DNA of 64,000 nt from Vibrio mimicus. Lineage in GTDB: Bacteria > Pseudomonadota > Gammaproteobacteria > Enterobacterales > Vibrionaceae. Every line of letters starts with the position of its first letter. The stretch's first letter is position 1. Both the position numbers and the translations under genes were made by a program. Positions 8,347 to 16,959 of the stretch are shown here, piece by piece. The stretch is taken from positions 372,001-436,000 of the forward strand of contig NZ_CP077425.1 in the NCBI RefSeq assembly GCF_019048845.1. The letters run 5' to 3'. The notes beneath the pieces were generated by a model. The model searched no databases. It worked only from the letters and a program-made list of their open reading frames with translations, and was not told the DNA's origin.

Positions 8347-10338
8347 TTAGAATTGATAAGCGGCAGACAACTTGTAGCTACGGCCCGGCTCGTAATCATC
8401 GGCCACAAAGCTTCTCGCTAAGCCAATACGTGAGGCATGAGAAACATAGAGCTCATCAAACACGTTATCCACGCCGAAAGTCAGGACAAGATTGGGGACT
8501 GAGTATGGCGTCCACTGCGCATAGAGGTTGTGTACGTCATAGCCTTCTTTCTTGTCTGAACCTGCAACTACGTTGTCTTCATCCAATACCACAATCGACG
8601 TCCAGCCCAAAAGGGTATCGATCGAATCGGCTTGGTAACCAAGCGTCAGTGCAAGGCTATCACCCATGTCGGCACTTGAACCCACAGAGTTGAGCATTGG
8701 CCCACCGTTAGTAACGTCATCTGCATCTGAGCGAGCGTAAGAGAACTTGGCACTCGCGGCTTGATACGCGTATGTCGTGCTCAGCTCGAAGCCTTTGATT
8801 TCCATATCCCCCACATTGCTGATCAGGTAGCTGTTATTGGTGCGGATATGATCATCGATTTTGGTGTTGAACAGGGTGAAGTTAGCGCCAACAAAATGCT
8901 CACCAAGCTTCTTATCAAAGCGCACACCACCTTGAGTATTCAGGCCTGTTTCCGCTTTGATATTGTCAGCTAAACGAGCAACATCTTGATAGCGAACGAA
9001 GGTTTCCAGTAGCTCAGGGCCTTTAAACAGCGAGCGGGCGTTGGCAAACAGTGTCCAATCGCTGTTCACATCCCATTCCGTGCCCAGTGACCAAGTCAGC
9101 TCATCGAAATCTTTACTTCCCGTCATGGCTTTACGTTGGAAATCATCAAAACGTAGGCCAGCAGTGACTGACCAAGCCTCGGTGACATACAGCTTGTTCT
9201 CGGCAAACAATGCGGTGGAAATGGCCGATTCTTCCATAAATGGCGTGCTGCCATAAGTGGCTTTGCTGGTTTGATCGATGTAATCCAAACCATACGTCAC
9301 TTGGTTGCGAAACTCGACCAGTTCATAATCTGACTGGAATAACGCATTCACGCCCATGTTACGGTTGGTCGCCGTATTGTGAGAAACACGGTTGCCCGGC
9401 CAAACGCCAACCATCACGGTTTCATCACGATCAATTTCGGTTTGACTGCTGTATAGGGTGACTTTACCGCGATGCTGATCTTGCTTCAGTTCATATGAGC
9501 CAGTAATGGTATCGCGATCGTAACGGGTTGGAATCAGACGATTTTTGGTCAAACCTTCGTTTGCAGTGCCCGCCATGTCTGGGCGTGGTGAATAATCCCC
9601 TTTGTCACGATACACATCATAAGAGAGTTGGAAACGGTGACCATCTGTAGGTTCAAAACCCACTTTTGCCAGTACGTTGTAAGTATCACCAGCAACACCA
9701 AAGGTCTCTTTGCCTGAGCCATCCTCAAAATTGTCACGCGAAATGCCTTGACCGTACACCATGGCATCCACGGTTTCGCTCAATTGGCCGTAAACAGTCA
9801 GCGAACCTTGTTGGCTATCGTTAGAGGCATAGCCGCCAAAAATGCGAGCACCAAACTGCTCGCCGCCCACCAGCAGGTCCTTAGCGTTTTTGGTTTCAAA
9901 GTACACCGCACCGCCTAACCCATTTTGAGTGACCGAGTTGTTGCCCACCTGAACATCCGCCGATTTCAAAATGTCTGGGTTCAAAGTTAAGTTACCGATG
10001 TGGTGGAACATGTTGGCGTGCTGTGAAGCCCCATCCAGACGAATGTCCAGATCGGTTTCGCCAAAGCCACGAATATTGATGCGCTGGTTGACCGAGTGCG
10101 TTCCGCCGACATCTACCCCCGGAATATCACGCAGCAAATCGGACATATGATCCGCTTGCTTAAGTGACAAATCATCCGTGGTCAGTGATTCCGAACTACT
10201 CGAAACTTTTGTTCCCCACACCACGACATTTTCTTGCTCTGGCGTGGTGTCAGGTGTCGCTTCCTGTTGGGCAACCGCGTTGGCTGACATCGCTGCGGTC
10301 ATCGCAAGCCATAACGCAGACTTCTTGCAAATATCCAT
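8347..10338 (-). CDS. vctA: TonB-dependent catecholate siderophore receptor VctA
   Basis: Outer-membrane receptor of 663 residues that imports ferric catecholates (enterobactin/vibriobactin type) with TonB. The start is at 10338, preceded by GGAG; a further 53 upstream codons would cover the Fur box and promoter and look non-coding. It has a Sec signal (MDICKK...ANAVAQQ), a TonB-box-like stretch (ENVVVWGTKV), a plug domain (IPGVDVGGTHSVNQRINIRG) and a 22-strand barrel that ends in YKLSAAYQF with the terminal Phe needed for Bam insertion. It is divergent from an AraC regulator and adjacent to the vctPDGC transporter, matching the V. cholerae vct locus as I know it. Confidence 0.92.
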   Translation of the reverse strand: MDICKKSALWLAMTAAMSANAVAQQEATPDTTPEQENVVVWGTKVSSSSESLTTDDLSLKQADHMSDLLRDIPGVDVGGTHSVNQRINIRGFGETDLDIRLDGASQHANMFHHIGNLTLNPDILKSADVQVGNNSVTQNGLGGAVYFETKNAKDLLVGGEQFGARIFGGYASNDSQQGSLTVYGQLSETVDAMVYGQGISRDNFEDGSGKETFGVAGDTYNVLAKVGFEPTDGHRFQLSYDVYRDKGDYSPRPDMAGTANEGLTKNRLIPTRYDRDTITGSYELKQDQHRGKVTLYSSQTEIDRDETVMVGVWPGNRVSHNTATNRNMGVNALFQSDYELVEFRNQVTYGLDYIDQTSKATYGSTPFMEESAISTALFAENKLYVTEAWSVTAGLRFDDFQRKAMTGSKDFDELTWSLGTEWDVNSDWTLFANARSLFKGPELLETFVRYQDVARLADNIKAETGLNTQGGVRFDKKLGEHFVGANFTLFNTKIDDHIRTNNSYLISNVGDMEIKGFELSTTYAYQAASAKFSYARSDADDVTNGGPMLNSVGSSADMGDSLALTLGYQADSIDTLLGWTSIVVLDEDNVVAGSDKKEGYDVHNLYAQWTPYSVPNLVLTFGVDNVFDELYVSHASRIGLARSFVADDYEPGRSYKLSAAYQF

Positions 10339-10359
10339 ACTAACTCCATTCCTAAAAAT

Positions 10360-10378
10360 ACAAATGATAACGATTCGC
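10360..10378. promoter_or_regulatory. Candidate Fur box between vctA and the AraC gene
   Basis: The 19 bases here, core AAATGATAACGATT, match the Fur consensus at about 12 of 19 positions counted by eye. It sits 22 bases before vctA and about 45 bases before the likely start of the divergent regulator, so iron could repress both. Confidence 0.65.
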
Positions 10379-10423
10379 ACATATGTTAAATTGAGCCTAA
10401 CCGATAGAGAAGTTGAATCCGTT

Positions 10424-11431
10424 ATGCAAAATCGCACATCAGTTATGGGAAATGCGCAAAGACAGAATCCAGCGATGCCCAAGCGGCAGACCGTCACTTT
10501 GGCGTGTCATGTCGTCAAAGAAAATGATGAGCAAATTGTTGCTCAACACCTGAATAAGCCTGTGATGGCTCAAGGTCGATTTATTGAGTACGCCAGCCCA
10601 AGTGGTTTTATTCTGCATGGCGGCTGTAGCCTTGAGCTGACGGATTGCGATGTGATGACCACCAGCTCACCGGCGTTGGTGATCACCCTACTGTTGGAAG
10701 GAACGCTGCAATTTGCCTATGACGATCTCAAGTTTGATTTGTGCGCCAACGATGGGCCTCAAGCCTTGATGGTGAACTTGCGACAACCTTGTATTTTCCA
10801 TCGCCGCCTACACCAAGGCATGCAAGTGCGAAAACTCAACATCATCCTGAGTCCCGATAAACTACAGAAATTCGCGACTCAAGATTGCCCGTTGCTGAAC
10901 TTTATTCAGCAAGATAAAGCGTTCGCTCGTTTGTCGCTTTCCGATCTCGGTTGGCAGAAGGTAGAAGAGGTGCTGAAAACGCCAGCTTCGCCGACACTGA
11001 GCCAGCACATCGAGCGCGAGGCACTGACTTGGAATTTGATTCATGAAGCCATACTGCAGTGCTCCGAGCACGAAACTGCACCCGCTCACATCCACGATGC
11101 GCAAACGGAAAGCGTGATTAACGAGTTGCTGCGCTATATCGACCAGCATTTGCGTGAAGAAATTTGTTTAAACCAGCTCGCCGAGCTGCATGCGATGAGT
11201 GTCTCCAACTTGCAGCGCAAGTTCAAATCTAGGCTTAACATGACGCTGGCTCACTACATTCGTCATCGACGCCTGCAATTTGCTCGCCAGCAGTTAGAAC
11301 GTGGCTTAGTGACGATTACCGAAGCGGCTTATGAAGCGGGTTATCTTCACCCTTCTAACTTTACTGCCGCATTTAAAAAAGCCTTTGGTATCTCTCCGCA
11401 GGCTTTTGTGGAATTAAAACAGGCCGGGTAA
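10424..11431 (+). CDS. AraC family regulator of the vct locus
   Basis: Transcription activator/repressor of 335 residues with a C-terminal AraC DNA-binding domain: first helix-turn-helix around LNQLAELHAMSVSNLQRKF, second around ITEAAYEAGYLHPSNFTAAF, ending GISPQAF. The N-terminal two-thirds is a ligand-sensing domain of the PchR/YbtA-like kind, probably responding to a ferric siderophore. The start is ambiguous: ATG 10424 is preferred, while ATG 10364 would overlap the Fur box and 10445 is also possible. It is divergent from vctA and convergent with vctC (6 bases between the stops). I believe the V. cholerae counterpart has been named vctR. Confidence 0.88.
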   Translation: MQNRTSVMGNAQRQNPAMPKRQTVTLACHVVKENDEQIVAQHLNKPVMAQGRFIEYASPSGFILHGGCSLELTDCDVMTTSSPALVITLLLEGTLQFAYDDLKFDLCANDGPQALMVNLRQPCIFHRRLHQGMQVRKLNIILSPDKLQKFATQDCPLLNFIQQDKAFARLSLSDLGWQKVEEVLKTPASPTLSQHIEREALTWNLIHEAILQCSEHETAPAHIHDAQTESVINELLRYIDQHLREEICLNQLAELHAMSVSNLQRKFKSRLNMTLAHYIRHRRLQFARQQLERGLVTITEAAYEAGYLHPSNFTAAFKKAFGISPQAFVELKQAG

Positions 11432-11437
11432 CAGCAA

Positions 11438-12202
11438 TTACTCCGGCAAAGTATAGAGACACAAGCGCTGGCCTTGCATCTCAATCACATTAAACGGAGT
11501 TTCGTAGATTTCACTCAGCACTTCGGATTGGATCACTTCCGGTACAGAACCGGTTGCCACCACTTCCCCTTTTTTCAGCGCAACGATTTTGTCAGCGTAG
11601 CAAGAAGCGAAGTTAATATCGTGGATCACCACCACCACGGCTTTATTCAACTCGTGAGCTAAACGGCGCAGCGTGGACATGATTTGCAGCGAGTGCTTAA
11701 TATCCAGATTGTTTAACGGCTCATCGAGGAACACATAATCCGTATCTTGCGCCATCACCATAGCAATAAACGCCAGTTGGCGCTGGCCGCCACTCAATTC
11801 ATCCAAATACTGATGTTGAATGGTTTCTAGGTCGAGGTACTCAATCGCTTGGTTGATGATGTGTTCATCTTGCGCAGTCAATTTCCCTTGGCTGTATGGG
11901 AAACGGCCAAAAGCCGTCAGTTCACGTACCGTAAAACGCATATTGAGCACATTCGATTGACGTAAGACTGCCAACTTTTGAGCCAGTGCTTTGGTATTCC
12001 AATCCACCAATTCACGCTGTTCAATCCACACTTTTCCTGCATCACGGTTGACCAAACGGCTCGCCATGGAAAGCAGGGTACTTTTGCCTGCCCCATTCGG
12101 GCCAATAATCGCCGTCACCTGCCCTTTGTCAAACTCGGCACTGGCATCATTCACCACGCGCTTAGTGCCAAAATGTTTGGTGAGTTTTTCCAGTTGAATC
12201 AT
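11438..12202 (-). CDS. vctC: Siderophore-iron ABC transporter ATPase VctC
   Basis: Cytoplasmic ATPase of 254 residues powering ferric-catecholate uptake. It has Walker A GPNGAGKST, the Q-loop region, the signature LSGGQRQLAFIAMVMAQ, Walker B DYVFLDEPLNNLD and the switch His in VVVIHDINFA. It is last of vctPDGC, 2 bases after vctG. Closest to FecE/FepC/FatE-type ATPases. Confidence 0.95.
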   Translation of the reverse strand: MIQLEKLTKHFGTKRVVNDASAEFDKGQVTAIIGPNGAGKSTLLSMASRLVNRDAGKVWIEQRELVDWNTKALAQKLAVLRQSNVLNMRFTVRELTAFGRFPYSQGKLTAQDEHIINQAIEYLDLETIQHQYLDELSGGQRQLAFIAMVMAQDTDYVFLDEPLNNLDIKHSLQIMSTLRRLAHELNKAVVVVIHDINFASCYADKIVALKKGEVVATGSVPEVIQSEVLSEIYETPFNVIEMQGQRLCLYTLPE

Positions 12203-12204
12203 AG

Positions 12205-13155
12205 CTAAACCACTTTATTGCGAAGTAACAGCGAGAGGAAATAGATCCCGCCGATAAAATTGATCACCACACTCAAGGTAGTGCCGAAATGGAACACTTT
12301 TTCGATCACCCACTGCCCTGCAAGCAGAGCACACACCGACATAGCAGAAACCGCGATCAGCAAAGTGGAATGGCGATAAGAATGGAACCATTCACGAGTC
12401 AGGTTCGTCACCAGCAAACCGAAGAACAGGATCGGCCCCACTAAGGCAGTGGAGATCGAAATCAGCAGTGCGCTCAACAACATCACATTGCGCGTTACCT
12501 TGTGTACATCAACGCCAAGGCTTAACGCATTGTCCTGATCCAGCCAAAACACATCGAGCACGCGGTGCAGGCGATACAAAAACACACAAGCCAATAACAG
12601 CAGTGGGGAAACCACATACACCAACTTGGTGTTGACGTTATTAAAGCTGGCGAACATGTTGGCCTGTACCGAAGCAAAATCGTTCGGATCCATCAACATC
12701 ACAAAGAAAGAGGCGATGTTAGAAAAGAGCTGCCCCAAGATGACACCCAGCAATAAAAGCACGATCAAGTTGCGATGCCCACTTCGGAAATAAAAGGCAT
12801 ACAACAAGGTAGAAAAACTCAACATTGCGGCAACAGAAAGTGAGAAATTCCAATACACATTCATCGCAATACTGCTCATGCCGCCAAACAGCACCACCAC
12901 CAGCACTTGGGTAAACATGTACAAGGAGTCAAATCCCATGATGCTCGGCGTGAGAATTCGGTTATGCGTGATGGTTTGAAACGCCAATGAAGATTGCGCG
13001 ATCGCAATGCCCGCAAACACCATCGCCAGCACTTTCGGCACACGGCGTGACAAAAAATACTGGTAGTTATCGGCATTCAACCCAACGCCTATAAACAGTG
13101 CGGCAAATACACACGAAACGGCGATCAGCAGCAGCAACTTGGTTCTATCCTGCAT
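12205..13155 (-). CDS. vctG: Siderophore-iron ABC transporter permease VctG
   Basis: Inner-membrane permease of the FecCD/BtuC family, 316 residues, with about 9-10 hydrophobic helices. Family motifs include RRVPKVLAMVFAGIAIAQSSLAFQ near the N-terminus and the coupling region GPILFFGLLVTNLTREWF. It overlaps the end of vctD by 11 bases, implying coupled translation and a VctD-VctG heterodimer. Confidence 0.94.
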   Translation of the reverse strand: MQDRTKLLLLIAVSCVFAALFIGVGLNADNYQYFLSRRVPKVLAMVFAGIAIAQSSLAFQTITHNRILTPSIMGFDSLYMFTQVLVVVLFGGMSSIAMNVYWNFSLSVAAMLSFSTLLYAFYFRSGHRNLIVLLLLGVILGQLFSNIASFFVMLMDPNDFASVQANMFASFNNVNTKLVYVVSPLLLLACVFLYRLHRVLDVFWLDQDNALSLGVDVHKVTRNVMLLSALLISISTALVGPILFFGLLVTNLTREWFHSYRHSTLLIAVSAMSVCALLAGQWVIEKVFHFGTTLSVVINFIGGIYFLSLLLRNKVV

Positions 13156-14083
13156 TACGCTGCCCTCGCAAAATCAGAGCAATAAACACCGAACCACCCA
13201 AAATACTGATGATCATGGAAATCGACACTTCATAAGGGAAAATGATCACTCGCCCCACCAAATCACAAAGCAAGACAAACAACGCACCAAAGATGGCAGT
13301 GAGCGGAATATTTTTACGCAGGTTATCGCCGTAATACTGGCTGACCAAATTCGGCACGATTAACCCCAAGAAAGGCAACTGACCGACAATCATCACTACG
13401 GTCGCCGACATCACCGACACCAATGCCACACCGATGATCATTACTTGTTGATATTTCAGGCCAAGGTTGGTTGCAAAATCTTTCCCCATTCCGACAGCGG
13501 AAATACGCGCGGCATACAGGTAACTAAAAATCGCCACCGGAATCGCCAAATAGAGCAATTCAAAATCGCCTTTAAGCAAGTTGGCAAAGTTGGCCACAGC
13601 CCAACCGGAAAGGTTTTGGATCGCATCGTATTTATAAGCGATGAAAAGCGCTAATGAGTCGATGACGTTGCCAAAAATGATGCCAATCAGAGGCACAAAG
13701 ATGACGTTTTTAAACTGAATGCGTTGAATAAAAAACACAAACACTAAGGTGCCTAACATAGCGACACCAAAAATCAGCCATAAATTATCGCCATGACCAA
13801 ATAGCACGAGGCTCAGCACATAACCGAGCATGGCACATTCAACGGTGCCGGAAGTGGAAGGAGCGGCAAATCGGTTTTGGCTGATTTGCTGCATGATAAG
13901 ACCGGCAATACTTAAACCCGCGCCTGACAGGAGAATGGCCAATAATCTTGGTATTCGACTGGTCAGTAGCAACTGCCAAGCAGCAGCATCACCTTGAATC
14001 AAACTGGCGAGCGGTAAATGCCCCACGCCAACAAACAGGGAACAAAAACTAATAACAACTAAAACAAGCAATAACTTTTTCAA
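13145..14083 (-). CDS. vctD: Siderophore-iron ABC transporter permease VctD
   Basis: Inner-membrane FecCD-family permease, partner of VctG. Motifs: SRIPRLLAILLSGAGLSIAG and GQLPFLGLIVPNLVSQYYG. I choose the TTG start at 14083 (312 residues, beginning KKLLLVLVVISF after the initiator) because GAGG stands 6 bases upstream. The alternative ATG at 14131 has no ribosome site and would place the hairpin at 14107-14126 inside its first codons. It follows vctP in the same operon. Confidence 0.9.
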   Translation of the reverse strand: MKKLLLVLVVISFCSLFVGVGHLPLASLIQGDAAAWQLLLTSRIPRLLAILLSGAGLSIAGLIMQQISQNRFAAPSTSGTVECAMLGYVLSLVLFGHGDNLWLIFGVAMLGTLVFVFFIQRIQFKNVIFVPLIGIIFGNVIDSLALFIAYKYDAIQNLSGWAVANFANLLKGDFELLYLAIPVAIFSYLYAARISAVGMGKDFATNLGLKYQQVMIIGVALVSVMSATVVMIVGQLPFLGLIVPNLVSQYYGDNLRKNIPLTAIFGALFVLLCDLVGRVIIFPYEVSISMIISILGGSVFIALILRGQRNAG

Positions 14084-14106
14084 AGCTAACCTCAGCTTGT
14101 CAGCCA

Positions 14107-14126
14107 GAGGAGGGTTTCCCCTCCTC
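14107..14126 (-). promoter_or_regulatory. Intercistronic hairpin between vctP and vctD
   Basis: GAGGAGGG (14107-14114) and CCCTCCTC (14119-14126) form an 8-bp GC-rich stem with a 4-base loop just past the vctP stop. There is no T-tract. It probably protects the vctP message or limits read-through, so that the binding protein is made in excess over the permeases. Confidence 0.6.
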
Positions 14127-14134
14127 CGCATCTA

Positions 14135-15046
14135 CTACTGCATACCGACCGATGTTTTCATATCGGCAACCATCTGCTCTGTGGCTTTCACCCCAGAAAT
14201 TGCGATGTACCAAGCAGTAACATCAAGATAAGCAATATGGCCGTTTTTGTACGCTGTGGTCGCTTTGACCAGATCGTTTTCAAACGTTTGACGGATATTC
14301 GATTCTGCTTTGCTGACGACTTTATCACGGTCAACTACCAGCAAGGTTTTCGGGTTGTGTTCACGGATGTACTCAAATGAGATCAGATCACCATGACTGC
14401 TCTCTTTACTCACAGGCACGGTTTCGCTAAAACCAAAATCTTTGTACACAGAAGAGAAACGCGAATTCGCACCAAAAGTCGTCAGGTTGCCACCTGAGCT
14501 CATCACCAACATGGCATCACTCTTGTTCTGTTGGTTGTATTGCATGATCGATTTAAATTGCGCATCAACTTGCTCAATTTTGGCTTCTACCGCAGATTCA
14601 ATCGCAAACACTTTGCCTAAGTTGCGCCACTGCTGTTGGGTACTTTGCCAATAGCCTTGGTCAGCCTCTGCAGCAAAGACGATGGTGGGTGCAATTTTCG
14701 ATAGCTCGTCGTAGCTCTTGGACGCACGAGGACCAATGATGATCAGATCCGGCTTTTGGGTATAAATGGTTTCAAAATCCGGTTCAAACAGTGAACCTGC
14801 TTTCGGATATTTGTCACTTTTGTATTTCGCTAAATACTCTGGCATACCATCAAAATTGGATATCGCAACGGGTTCAATACCAAAGCTGTCCATCGCATCC
14901 AAAGCACCAACGCCAATCACCACCACACGTTGTGGCTTCTGTTCTAACGTTGTTTTCCCTAAACGGTGTTCAATCGTGACCGTTTCGGCTTGTACTGCAA
15001 ACGAGGCCAGCAATCCTAAAGTAGCCCAATGAAAAAGAGGTTTCAT
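14135..15046 (-). CDS. vctP: Periplasmic siderophore-iron binding protein VctP
   Basis: Periplasmic solute-binding protein (FatB/CeuE type) of 303 residues that delivers ferric catecholate to VctDG. It has a Sec signal (MKPLFHWATLGLLASFAVQA) and the class III two-lobe pattern: RVVVIGVGALDAMDSFGI, KPDLIIIGPRASKSYDELSK, and a long linking helix. The start at 15046 is supported by GGAAG about 10 bases upstream; the 46 upstream codons include the Fur box. It is the first gene of vctPDGC. Confidence 0.93.
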   Translation of the reverse strand: MKPLFHWATLGLLASFAVQAETVTIEHRLGKTTLEQKPQRVVVIGVGALDAMDSFGIEPVAISNFDGMPEYLAKYKSDKYPKAGSLFEPDFETIYTQKPDLIIIGPRASKSYDELSKIAPTIVFAAEADQGYWQSTQQQWRNLGKVFAIESAVEAKIEQVDAQFKSIMQYNQQNKSDAMLVMSSGGNLTTFGANSRFSSVYKDFGFSETVPVSKESSHGDLISFEYIREHNPKTLLVVDRDKVVSKAESNIRQTFENDLVKATTAYKNGHIAYLDVTAWYIAISGVKATEQMVADMKTSVGMQ

Positions 15047-15090
15047 ATGTTTCTTCCGATCATGGTTAAAAATACAAAGCGAATAGTTTT

Positions 15091-15109
15091 GATACTTATT
15101 CTCATTAAT
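15091..15109 (-). promoter_or_regulatory. Candidate Fur box upstream of vctP
   Basis: GATACTTATTCTCATTAAT matches the Fur consensus at about 13 of 19 positions by eye, 45 bases before vctP. It implies iron repression of the transporter operon separately from vctA. Confidence 0.65.
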
Positions 15110-15232
15110 TGGCGGTACTATAATCAAAACCATCGTGACAATGCAACCGTTGAGAAATGAGAGAAACAACAAAACCCTAGCCAATTCAGATGAATGACCA
15201 GAGTTTGTACAATTAAATGTGTGGGAAAGATT

Positions 15233-15991
15233 TTAAATGGTGTATTGCTGGCAATCAGAGCCGAAAACATGGGTAATGGTTTGTGGTTCAACCAATTGCC
15301 AATTTGGACAGGCATCCAATGGTTCAGACGCCAGAATAATGCCATCCTGCCACGGTTTTTGGTAAACCGTTGGTGGCTGACCATCGCTGCTATAACGCAC
15401 TAGCCAAAACTGCTCTCCATCTGAAATACAGATCGAAGCTTTAAACGGCAACACCACACCTTTTGAGCTCAGTAAATCCTCGATCTCCCCAACGGTTAAG
15501 CGAATCGCTTCAATTGGGCTACGCTCCAAACCATGTTTGAGCATCAATAAAAAGATCAATTCGCTGTCTGTTGTCCCCGTACGGCGGATGTAGAGATGTT
15601 CCGGCAGTGACCGTTCCAATTCATATTTCACCGCACAATAATCACCGATTTGGCCGTTATGTAAAAACATCCAATGATTATAGATAAAGGGGTGACAATT
15701 CGAGCGAGAGACTTGCGTGCCCGTAGAAGAACGAACATGCGCCATAAAACGATGCGAACGAATATGATGTGCCAGTGAGCGTAGATTCTCATCACCCCAC
15801 GCAGGCAACACTTCGTGAAAACGCCCCGGCGTGCTGCGTTCTGTATACCAACCTAACCCAAAGCCATCCGCATTGACACGGGTGACTGCTTTGCGCGCTT
15901 CCAAACTTTGATGAACTAATGAATGTTCTGGTTGATAAACTAACTGCTCTAAATAGATGGGGCTTCCCTGATAAGCCAGCCAGCGACACAT
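15233..15991 (-). CDS. Class II glutamine amidotransferase (YafJ-like)
   Basis: 252 residues. Starting at ATG 15991 places Cys directly after Met (MCRWLAYQGSP), as needed for the N-terminal nucleophile of class II amidotransferases; an upstream GTG at 15997 would not. ACAGGA stands about 10 bases before it. Other family features: NADGFGLGWY, RFMAHVRSSTGT, CHPFIYNHWMFLHNGQIGDY (glutamine-binding region). There is no synthase domain, so it is a stand-alone glutaminase-type protein; the nitrogen acceptor is unknown. In other bacteria a similar gene helps make ergothioneine, but nothing here suggests that. Confidence 0.9.
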   Translation of the reverse strand: MCRWLAYQGSPIYLEQLVYQPEHSLVHQSLEARKAVTRVNADGFGLGWYTERSTPGRFHEVLPAWGDENLRSLAHHIRSHRFMAHVRSSTGTQVSRSNCHPFIYNHWMFLHNGQIGDYCAVKYELERSLPEHLYIRRTGTTDSELIFLLMLKHGLERSPIEAIRLTVGEIEDLLSSKGVVLPFKASICISDGEQFWLVRYSSDGQPPTVYQKPWQDGIILASEPLDACPNWQLVEPQTITHVFGSDCQQYTI

Positions 15992-16107
15992 AACCACGTC
16001 CTGTAAAAAATACTACTGATTTCAATAAAGCATGTTTAATTACAGTGCGCAATACGGGAAGAAAAATATTACCCAACTTCAATTTAAATGCTGACGCGAT
16101 AAGGCTT

Positions 16108-16284
16108 ATGGCTGATTTCTCTACCGAGTTCAACGGCTCACTGTATGGAACAGAACAGCGCACGATCGATGCACTTTTCCCAATCGCATCGGTGTTATTC
16201 AGTGCGGAGCCCACTGCGATTGCGTGGTATAAGTGCGCCTACTCATTATTGAAGCAAGATCAAATTCCTGATCATTACCTCTAA
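16108..16284 (+). CDS. Small hypothetical protein
   Basis: An open frame of 58 residues from ATG 16108 (MADFSTEFNGSLYGTEQRTI to DQIPDHYL), with AAGG a few bases upstream; a GTG at 16045 would give 79 residues. The composition looks protein-like (several aromatic residues, a Cys, balanced charges) and the opposite-strand frame is less convincing. No signal peptide or known motif is visible. It is divergent from the amidotransferase gene. Confidence 0.4.
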   Translation: MADFSTEFNGSLYGTEQRTIDALFPIASVLFSAEPTAIAWYKCAYSLLKQDQIPDHYL

Positions 16285-16594
16285 CTCTGTAACTTGAAAA
16301 TATTCAGCATATTACTTCTCTTTCAATAAAGATTAATGATAGCTATTATCCGATAATATTCAGCATTTACATAATCCGCATAGCAGTTATAGCATTTTAT
16401 ATCGATATAGATATCATTATTAATGTGAAATAGACGCATATTTAATTGTCTTATTTATAATTAAACTTCATTTCCATTTGTTTACCAAAACTGTTGTAAA
16501 TGTGATTTTATTTAAAAGCTACAATAATTCACACTTGCTATGAATTTACGACAATCATAAATTGTTACAAATGTTTTACATATGGATATGTATT
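16285..16594. other. AT-rich gene-free stretch with an 11-bp direct repeat
   Basis: About 310 bases of very AT-rich DNA before the small PrtV-like gene. ATATTCAGCAT occurs twice (16300-16310 and 16356-16366). There is no clear gene. It probably holds the promoter of the next gene and H-NS-type AT-rich DNA. Confidence 0.5.
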
Positions 16595-16882
16595 ATGCAT
16601 CGTTTATTCTGGCTCTGGGCTGCATGCCAATCGAGCATGCTGTTTGCCGATGTTCCCCCTAATGATGAAAAGCTGATTGAATCCCTTATTGAGCAAGGTG
16701 TTATCTGTGATGGACTTTCTTACGAACAACAGCAGAAAGCCCTTTCGCTTTATCTACAACAGAAGTTCAGCAAGAAGAACATTAATACACCTTCGAATGA
16801 TACTCCTTCCTCAATTAATGACGAAAATACAAATAAAAATAGCGCATTAAAACAACACTGTATTAATCCAGATACGGAGTAA
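16595..16882 (+). CDS. Small exported protein resembling the PrtV N-terminal propeptide
   Basis: 95 residues from ATG 16595 with a plausible signal peptide (MHRLFWLWAACQSSMLFA). The following segment, NDEKLIESLIEQGVICDGLS then QQKALSLYLQQKF, lines up with the start of mature-side PrtV (NEDKLIEMLVRTGQIPADAS then RIALEQYLDNKI), about one third identical by eye. The rest is a short Asn/Ser/Thr-rich tail. It lies 77 bases before prtV in the same direction. I infer a separately encoded propeptide-like domain that might bind or inhibit PrtV, or a duplication remnant. An alternative start at 16571 would add 8 residues. Confidence 0.65.
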   Translation: MHRLFWLWAACQSSMLFADVPPNDEKLIESLIEQGVICDGLSYEQQQKALSLYLQQKFSKKNINTPSNDTPSSINDENTNKNSALKQHCINPDTE

Positions 16883-16959
16883 TCTCACCCTAATTGGTTA
16901 ACTGAATTAATTCGGTTAGCTATGTCACACCTTAAATAAGGAAATATTAAGGAAATAAA

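Noticed and set aside
10178..10423. A long N-terminal extension of the AraC regulator
   Set aside because: It would run through the Fur box, the vctA promoter and the 5' part of vctA itself on the opposite strand; the AraC family length fits the start at 10424.
10339..10497. 53 extra codons before the VctA signal peptide
   Set aside because: They precede a good ribosome site and signal peptide and cover the Fur box, so they are leader, not protein.
15792..16214. A minus-strand open frame of 140 codons overlapping the amidotransferase gene and the small protein
   Set aside because: Most of it overlaps the clear amidotransferase gene in another frame, has no ribosome site and a composition unlike a real protein.
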